This document shows, one piece after another, positions 56,851 through 64,000 of a stretch of DNA of 64,000 nt. A model generated the notes under the pieces. It searched no databases. It worked only from the letters and a program-made list of their open reading frames with translations, and was not told the DNA's origin. Position numbers and translations under genes: made by a program. This stretch comes from Leucaena leucocephala (taxonomy: Eukaryota; Streptophyta; Magnoliopsida; Fabales; Fabaceae): the NCBI GenBank assembly GCA_037074615.1, contig CM073524.1, positions 20,165,406 to 20,229,405 of the forward strand. The letters are read 5' to 3'. Each line of letters opens with the position of its first letter. Position 1 is the stretch's first letter.

Positions 56851-58835
56851 TATAAAATATCTAACATTCTCCCATTTGATCGTAGACTTTACCATCAATT
56901 GACCTGTCAATGTTCATTCAAGCAATACTATAGAAATCATATAGGTAAATCCTCTTTACTTGAGTGTTATCTTCTATATATTATAAGTAGAACCCTTACT
57001 TAATGGGGCAAAACTTTATGAATAAATCCTAAATGTTTATTAAGTTCTAACTTAGATGTTTGTTAATCTCACATAATTTAGGTACCAAACTTCAGACAAC
57101 AAATAAACTTGAATTTCATCACTTGATGATACCTCATCTATATCACTAAATTTAATCCATCTCTGATGAGATATTTGATCCTTTAATCTTTCTAAAAGCA
57201 TGCTCTTTATTTAAAGGATTTATGCTTTATGTGTTCTATGACCCATTGACTCTATATGGTCATATAACACTCTTATTAGGTTTGAATTAATTTAATAATT
57301 CAAAAAACTCTATGATGAAACTCCTCAAATAGAAGTCTTGTAACTTGCCTCTAAGAATGATCAAATTAGGCATTTCATGGTGGAAGTAAGCACTCAATGA
57401 CTGGTTAGCAATCTTGCACTCCTCCATAATGCAGCTTGCTCAGCAAAGCATAGAGATGTGTCACAATGTTAGTCTTTTATGGCTAACTCATCTTGCTAAA
57501 CTAAACAAATATAATCCTTAAACAAAAATTAATTTTCTTATATGTAAAGCATGAAACTTAATGTACATTTAGTAATGTACTTCATAATTGCAGCTTTTCA
57601 ATTATTCAAGCATAAATTTGCTCTAGAATCCTTCCAATATTCCTTTTGTAATGGCATTGCCTATTTGTGCATACATTCAAGCAATGCTATGCATTAGCAA
57701 TTAAATCAGAAGGAATCCTAATCATCTTCTCTATATGATGATTACATTAGGGATGTGGGCAATTTTATCATATTCTCATAGTAGGCATTACTCACAAGAA
57801 GTACCAAGTACCATATAACTGTGGATGTTCAAGTGCTTGTGATTATTGGATATTTATGATCATCCCAAATACTTTGAGAATAATGTCTTTATGTATTCTA
57901 AGAAGAATACTATAGCCAAATCTATCATATCATGGTTTTTGAACAATGGTCATCTTGTCCTTTGTAATACCTTAACATATTTAACACGAGCAGTACAAAG
58001 ATCACCCACTTGTAAATAATGGATGACCTTACTCCCACTAATCTGGTGACATAAACAAGATCAAGATACTCTCAACATTATCCTATATATGATTGTATCA
58101 TGATATTTTAATCAATTATCATTATTGTGAGACTTGCTCATAAAAATAATTTTTCTGAATTGCACCAACTAAATTCTCCTTATCTTTGGCATCTCTTCTT
58201 ATGACCAAAATGAAGAGATGCTAATAATATTCCAAATCAAGATAATCATTAAGATCATGAGAATATGGGAGGAATTATTCATCAATATATGAGAAATTAT
58301 CTCACTATAATTAATTCCTTTCTTTATAGAGAGACCTCTGCAAACAACTTTCTTTATATTACTTAGTTTTGCACACTAGCAACTTTACAAATATCTAGAT
58401 GTTTTTTGCCTTAGAATCTCACTAATCCATCGTGAATTAATGCATTCATTTGGAATTTATTTCACTTCTTGAATTCGAAATTAGAGTCGCTCTTAATATT
58501 TATGTTCTAACTAAACTTCCTGAGGTGTAGTCACTAGAATTTGCCAAATTTTAATCAATACTGATCTTAACTCAACCTGTTAATGAGATTGAAGTTGTAT
58601 AATAAGAGCATCACCCATCAACTTTAAAATATCCCTTCTACGTTTTCAGATACTCCTCCAAAGATTGATGGAATCCTTAATGTTGATACTCCTAATTTAA
58701 AACATGATCAATTGAGAATTTCGGAACCTCTTTATGTTTCACATTTACCTCAATAATATGAGGGTCATATAAAACCAATGTTCCTCTACAATTAGAGGTT
58801 ATAATCCTTTATATGAGATCACTCTCAATAAGTTT
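56851..58835. other. Non-coding repeat-like sequence
   Basis: Starts near TAACATTCTCCCATTTGATC. The base composition is moderate, with no long open frame on either strand and no recognisable domain. The text resembles the non-coding interior of large plant retroelements, and similar sequence resumes after 61990, so one older element may have been split by the LTR element at 58836. I could not find its ends. Confidence 0.3.
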
Positions 58836-60290
58836 TGTAACATCCCAATTTTTATTCTTATATTTAAGTATAATTTAAAATATTATTTATCAATAATTTA
58901 GAAACATTATCTAATTAAATTATTATAATTTAATATTTTTATTATTTTCAATAAAATATGATATATAGATTATCCTACTATTATCTTATTTAGACTTTTA
59001 TGATTTTATTGTTATCATTAGTTAGAAAATTATTAGAATTTGGGTTCAAATATATGGATTTAAATTTTGAATTATTAGTATGGCTTTATAAATAGAGCTA
59101 AGGTAGTGAGTTATTCCCTATACTTGATTATTGAGGCGACTCTTCTCTTTTTAGTCATCTCTCTTAATCCCTTTCCTATTCCCAAAGAAGGTAACCACTT
59201 TCTACTTGTTATGTGTGCTAATGTGATGTTTGTGAGTTATTTGATATATATATAATATTGATATTTATATGATTATATTGAGAAAACTTGTTTGATTATT
59301 TTTATTGAAAATAATCTTGTGGAACTTAAAGTTTAATTTAGAAAGTTTGAGTTGATATTATAAATTTGTTATATCTTGATAGTAGAACTTGAAAGTTATT
59401 ATCTTGAGAAAAAAATTCTTTTGTGATATTTATCAAGTTATTAAGATTTTGATTAATATGATTATTTTGAGAATTATGTATTGGGGATGGGTGAAGATAG
59501 AGTTGTATTTCTACCACGTGGTATAGTTAACATTGGAGCTCAATGATTGGCTTTTATCCCACCAGTTTACCGAGGATGTGCCCCACCTGTTTACTGAGGG
59601 ACTGCGACACCTCCACCTGTTTACCAAGGGGAATGAACTCATGGTTCGGTAAGGTACTTTGTGAATTTTGGTCTATCCATATCACTTGATCGGTTAGCTT
59701 TTTGAGTGGTCAGTTATAACTAGCCCATCAGTTCGGTTAGCAGGAATAAAGCGGTTCAGTTGGTTTGTTTGGAGGAACTTGGATAGGTTATTCATTTGAT
59801 TTTATTATGTTAATACGTTATTTTCTATATATTATATTTTGTGATTGGTCATACTTGACGATTCATAAGCACATATTAGTACTCATGATGCGTACAACTG
59901 CTTGTTACTGAGACGTTAGTCTCACCCTATTTTTATTAACATTTTTAGGCTATATTCTCATCTCAGAACCCCATGAAAAATTTTAGAGCTTTGATTAAAA
60001 CTATATTAATTGTATGGCATTCTCCTTTGAAGGTATGTGTAGAATACTTGTATATTGCCACAATAGGTTTTATTTTACATACTCATATATCCTATTATTT
60101 ATTTATATTTGAAGAAAAGTCTTTTTATAACCATGGTATAGTTCATTTAAATTTTAGTTAAATTTTTTTCTACCATGGTTAGCTCTTTTGAAATAAACTA
60201 AATTTATTTATAATATTATTTTTAAATTATATTGGGTACAAAATACGTCTAAATAATTAATAATAATTATATTTTAGGAGAATTTATAAT
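58836..60290 (+). repeat. 5' LTR of the short-interior element
   Basis: About 1.45 kb. It contains three imperfect CACCTGTTTACTGAGG-type units at 59560-59640 and ends just before the primer-binding site. Confidence 0.75.
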
Positions 60291-60291
60291 T

Positions 60292-60303
60292 TGGTATCAG
60301 AGC
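60292..60303 (+). promoter_or_regulatory. Primer-binding site (tRNA-iMet type)
   Basis: TGGTATCAGAGC, exact match to the common plant retroelement primer site. Confidence 0.88.
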
Positions 60304-60563
60304 ATGGCTTTTAGATCTAACTTTGCTCTCTTATTTTCTAATTTATGTTGCATTTCATAGTAGTGTCAATACATATTATTCACACATATTCTTCCATGTT
60401 AGTTATAAATTATTTATATATAATATTTATCTATTATGGTGGATTGTATCATTTGGAGGGGAGAAATAGTATAAAATTAGAAAAACTATTAGAAAATAAA
60501 ATAAGGAAGCTTTATAGAGTATGTTAAATTTTGGGGACAAAATTCTTAAAAGGAGGAGAGAAT

Positions 60564-61990
60564 TATAACATCCCAATTTTTATTCTTATATTTAAGTACA
60601 ATTTAAAATATTATTTATCAATTATTTAGAAATATTATCTAATTAAATTATTATAGTTTAGTATTTTTATTATTTCAATAAAATAGAATATATAGATTAT
60701 CCTACTATTATCTTATTTAGACTTTTATGATTTTATTGTTATTATTAGTGAGAAAATTATTAGGATTTATGTTCAGATTTAGATATGGATTTAAATTTTG
60801 AATTGTTATTATTACTTTATAAATAGAGTTAAGGTACTGAGTTATTTCTCATACTTGATTATTGAGCTCTTCTTTTTTCAGTTATCTCTCTCAGTCCCTT
60901 TCCTATTCCCAAAAAAAGTAATCACTTTCTACTGTTATGTGTGCTAATGTAATATTTGTGAGTTATTTGATATATATAATATATTGATATTTATATGATT
61001 ATATTGAGAAAATTTATTTGATTATTTTTATTAAAAATAGTCTTAAGGGATTTAAAGTTTAATTTAGAAAGTTTGAGTTGAGATTATAAACTTGTTATAT
61101 CTTGATATTAGAATTTGAAGAAAGTTATTTTCTTGACAAAAAAATTATTTTGTGATATTTATCAAGTTATTGAGATTTTGATTAATATGATTATTTTGAA
61201 AATTATGTATTGGGGATGGGTGAAGATAGAGTTATATTTCTATCATATGGTATAACCTCCATTGGAGTTCGATAGTTGGCTTTTGTCCCACCAATTTACT
61301 GAGGGGTGTGCCCCACCTGTTTATTGGGGGGCTACTACACCCCCACCTGTTTACCGAGGGAGAATGAACTCATGGTCCTGTCAAGTGCTCTGTAGATTTT
61401 GGCCTATCCATACCACTTGATCGGTTAGCTTTTTGAGTGGTCAGTTACCACTAGTCCATAAGTTCGGTCGACAGGAATAAGGCGATTCGGTTGATTTGAT
61501 GGGAGAAACTTAGGTGGATTATCCATTTGATTTTATTATGATAATACGTTATTTTCTATATATTGTATTTTGTGATTGATCCTATTTGATATTTTATGAG
61601 CATATATTAGTATTCGTGATAAGTAGAACTGTTGGTTACTAAGACGTTAGTCTCACCTTATTTTTATAAATATTTTTTAGGTTATATTCTTATCTTAGGA
61701 CCCCAAGAAAAACTCCAGAGGTTTGATTAAAGCTATATTAATTGTATAGCATTTTCCTTTAAAGTTATGTTTAGAATACTTATATATTGTCACAATAGGT
61801 TTTATTTTGTATAGTCATTATTCTATTACTTTATTGATATTTGGAGAAAAATCTTTTTATAACTATGATAGAGTTCATTTAAATTTTAGTTAAACTCTTT
61901 TCTACCATGATTTGCTCTTTTGAAATAAACTAAATTTATTTATAATATTATTTTTAAATTATATTATGTACAAAATACGTCTAAATAATT
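60564..61990 (+). repeat. 3' LTR of the short-interior element
   Basis: Direct repeat of 58836-60290 with scattered differences; the last ~40 bases of the first LTR are not found here. Confidence 0.72.
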
Positions 61991-63400
61991 ATGGCATTCC
62001 TAAATAATTGGTATTTCAAAACACTACACAACTTATAGATAAGTGATGGACAAAACACTTGGATTCCCAAGAAGTCTTTGCATCTTCACCAAAATATGAA
62101 ATGCTAGCCTGTTGAAATATTTTCCTTCCACCCTCTTTCCTTCATAAGACAATTTGTATATCATAAACTGAGCTTCCAACATTTTAGATTTTTCCAATGA
62201 TAAAAATGGGGCTTAAGCATAAACTTTGTTGGAACCTCATTTTAAACATAATTGTTTTAAAGGAGAAACAAGTATATCCCATTATTTATCAGACTAATTA
62301 CCCACTTTTGCTTTATGTACTCCATAAGCATCAAATGACATTATATAAAGTAAATAGCATTCAGGTATTGTGAAGAGTCACCTGTAAGAAAAAAAATGAG
62401 TTACTTCATCTATTAGGTTATAAATTAAATAAGTAATAGCATATGTGATAAATCTCTAGTTGATCATATTCCTTCAAGTTCCTTTAAGTGCTATGATGGT
62501 CTACACACTCCTTAATGCAAACCATACACTAACTAGAGTTGATAAGGTTAAGAGATCTTTGAATTTCACTCTTTATAACCCTTCAACTCTTTTAGATGGA
62601 GATATTTGTTAATCTCTTGTTCCGCACAACTTGAAGAAATCCTCATGATAAGTTTAAATTAAATGAGATTTCAAATGCACAAATAACAAGAGTATATCAT
62701 TATTACCTCCAATGAACCCTTTCTTTAAAGACATATTATCCTTTATATGCCTATTACTTTATGCCCTTGGAGTTGGTAATTTGATTACGTTGATTTAGAA
62801 TCTCATTCTCTTCCAAATTTGAGCCAATCATTTATATCCACCTTCAACAAATACTTGATTGATTATATATATATATATTATCTAGTAGGTATTCATGTAA
62901 AAGTACAATAACTCAGTATTAATGAGATAATAAATTAAGAACATATTCCACTAAGATTAACGAAAATCTCTTGTGCCGATACACTATATGGAGAATCACT
63001 TTATAGTCAACACACAATATAGTGACCTTTATGAGAAATTTTCTCAAATTCATCCTTTAGCCTATAAATTGACTCTTAACTTTGTTCAATCCATTACGTA
63101 CCAACAATAACTAACTCTTAATTGAAACTATTGTATTGAGACAATTGGATCTCATAACAGTATCTCATTCTTTATGCTAGTATCAATAGGTACTAGAATC
63201 TTCTTAATGTTAAGTCCAAATTAATTGAATGAGTTATATTTATCTCCTTCTCGGCTTAATAATTGTTCCTAACAAATACTATCAATATGAAGGGAATTGG
63301 AAAACACGCAGTGAAAATTAACTTTAAAAATTTTTCCATTCCCTGCTAGGATCTACTGAATGTGTTTAAGTCAAGGAAAAATAAGTGTTACCTTCGGTAT
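61991..63400. other. Non-coding repeat-like sequence, continued
   Basis: No gene recognised. Similar in character to 56851-58835 and possibly the other half of the same older element. A short (TA)n run is at 62866-62879. Confidence 0.3.
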
Positions 63401-63410
63401 TCGAGCTGCA

Positions 63411-63644
63411 GTCGCGACCTCAGTATCCACTAGTCGCGACTCTTCGCCTCTGGAGTTTTCAGTCGCGACCTACTCAGCTTCTAGCCTCGACCTGTCGCCT
63501 TTGAAATTTTCTGTCGCGACCTGTAGCCTCTGGAGTTGTCAGTCGCGACTTCCTCAACTTCTTGTCGCGACCTGTCATCTCTTTTCGGATTTATGACGTT
63601 CAGATGCCTATTTAGTCACGACCTCTGTGTCAACTGGTCGCGAC
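63411..63644. repeat. Array of the palindrome GTCGCGAC, 22/29-bp spacing
   Basis: Perfect GTCGCGAC at 63411, 63433, 63462, 63513, 63542, 63564 and 63637, plus degenerate copies exactly in register at 63484 (GCCTCGAC) and 63615 (GTCACGAC). Steps are 22, 29, 22, 29, 29, 22, 51 and 22 bases. Two spacer types can be read: GTCGCGACCTACTCAGCTTC plus 2 bases, and GTCGCGACCTGTAGCCTCTG plus 9 bases. Open frames over it are not supported as genes. Confidence 0.88.
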
Positions 63645-63650
63645 CTGTCG

Positions 63651-64000
63651 TCGTACCTGGTCCTCTTTTCTCAATCGCAAGAAGTCGACAACTCAGATCG
63701 ACTTCCACTACCGGTATCCACATGAACAGCGTTCCAATCACGAACGACGTGCTAGCGCCTCTTGTTCCTCTAGGGCTTTCTCAAGAATCTGTCCTCACCG
63801 TCTCTATTTTGGCTATTTCTTATCTGCAAACCTTTTGCACTCTCCTTGCCCCTTTTTCTCTCATCTAGAACCCTAGCCCCTAATGTCAAATATATAGGAT
63901 GCTATCGGTGTTCTTATTGGGCTGGATTTCAGAATTAATCTTATATTAATTCTGAAATTAATACAATATCATATATTGCATAATTTGATAAGAAACTAAT
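63651..64000. other. Window end, unassigned
   Basis: Moderate base composition up to 63870, then AT-rich. A 110-codon frame (63536-63868) overlaps the palindrome array and has no recognisable domain. The region may belong to the same repeat as the array. Confidence 0.3.

Larger units (their letters stand above)
58836..61990 (+). mobile_element. LTR retroelement with long LTRs and a very short interior
   Basis: Sequence 58836 to about 60290 and 60564 to about 61990 are direct repeats of ~1.45 kb that start TGTAACATCCCAATTTTTAT (TA instead of TG in the second). A perfect primer-binding sequence TGGTATCAGAGC (60292-60303, initiator tRNA-Met type) follows the first. A polypurine run AAAAGGAGGAGAG (60548-60560) precedes the second. 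Only about 270 bp lie between, with no gag or pol. The TGTAACATCCC start and the repeated CCCACCTGTTTACTGAGGG phrase are like LTRs of Ty3/gypsy chromoviruses. The second LTR loses similarity after TCTAAATAATTA, so its end is uncertain and no target duplication was found. The LTRs differ at many positions, so the insertion is not recent. Confidence 0.78.

Noticed and set aside
63360..63868. Two overlapping open frames at the window end
   Set aside because: They run across the GTCGCGAC repeat array, have Ser/Thr-rich low-complexity readings and no known domain.
1..64000. CRISPR array, because several regularly spaced repeats exist (21 bp, 92 bp, 22/29 bp)
   Set aside because: The spacers are themselves repeats, the setting is plant nuclear DNA, and no cas genes exist.

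Overview
The window is nuclear DNA of a flowering plant, most likely a eudicot. The genes are intron-split with GT-AG junctions. The sequence is strongly AT-rich and packed with plant-type LTR retrotransposons, LINEs, SINEs, CACTA, hAT and Mutator-like elements. I cannot name the species. There is no bacterial, plasmid or CRISPR content.

Only four intact genes can be supported. They are a xyloglucan endotransglucosylase/hydrolase of the XTH9 type (1993-3797, minus, four exons, 296 codons); an NPH3/RPT2-family BTB protein (37788-40616, minus, three exons, 548 codons); an intron-containing tRNA-Tyr(GUA) (42459-42544, plus); and a small two-exon gene for a 118-residue protein of unknown function (55529-55991, plus). 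They show no sign of acting together.

The rest is mobile DNA, much of it nested, and several boundaries can be fixed from target-site duplications (TSDs). From 5.6 to 11.9 kb a foldback element with tRNA-like arms was split by a 5.4-kb Mutator-like element (MULE; 9-bp TSD AAAATATAT). That MULE carries a BTB/POZ gene fragment, a copia fragment and a 21-bp minisatellite. A SINE with a 21-bp TSD lies at 15.1 kb and a Ty3/gypsy remnant at 16.2-16.9 kb. A complete but decayed copia element spans 17500-25079 (320-bp LTRs, TSD ATATC) and is interrupted by a CACTA element (21122-22682, TSD ATT). From 25.3 to 33.9 kb a LINE-like remnant is interrupted by a reversed gypsy-type LTR segment, which in turn holds a second member of the MULE family (29576-33462, 9-bp TSD TTTTTTTAA). 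This second MULE is almost one large palindrome, and each ~1.73-kb arm carries a fragment of an NPF/PTR peptide-transporter gene.

The right half holds SINEs and a foldback MITE (34.6-36.9 kb), the NPH3 gene and the tRNA. It also holds a decayed L1-type LINE with ORF1 and ORF2 (about 45.1-51.1 kb, minus) and a hAT-type element (52352-53655, 8-bp TSD AGTTGAAC). An LTR element with ~1.45-kb LTRs but only ~0.27 kb of internal sequence follows (58836 to about 61990). Near the end lies a short array of the 8-bp palindrome GTCGCGAC in a 22/29-bp rhythm.

The most interesting system is the MULE family. Two members in one window share termini, a conserved subterminal hairpin and a 21-bp repeat, yet carry different host gene fragments; one has turned its fragment into an inverted repeat that could give double-stranded RNA. 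All element calls come from reading the sequence alone; no searches were run.
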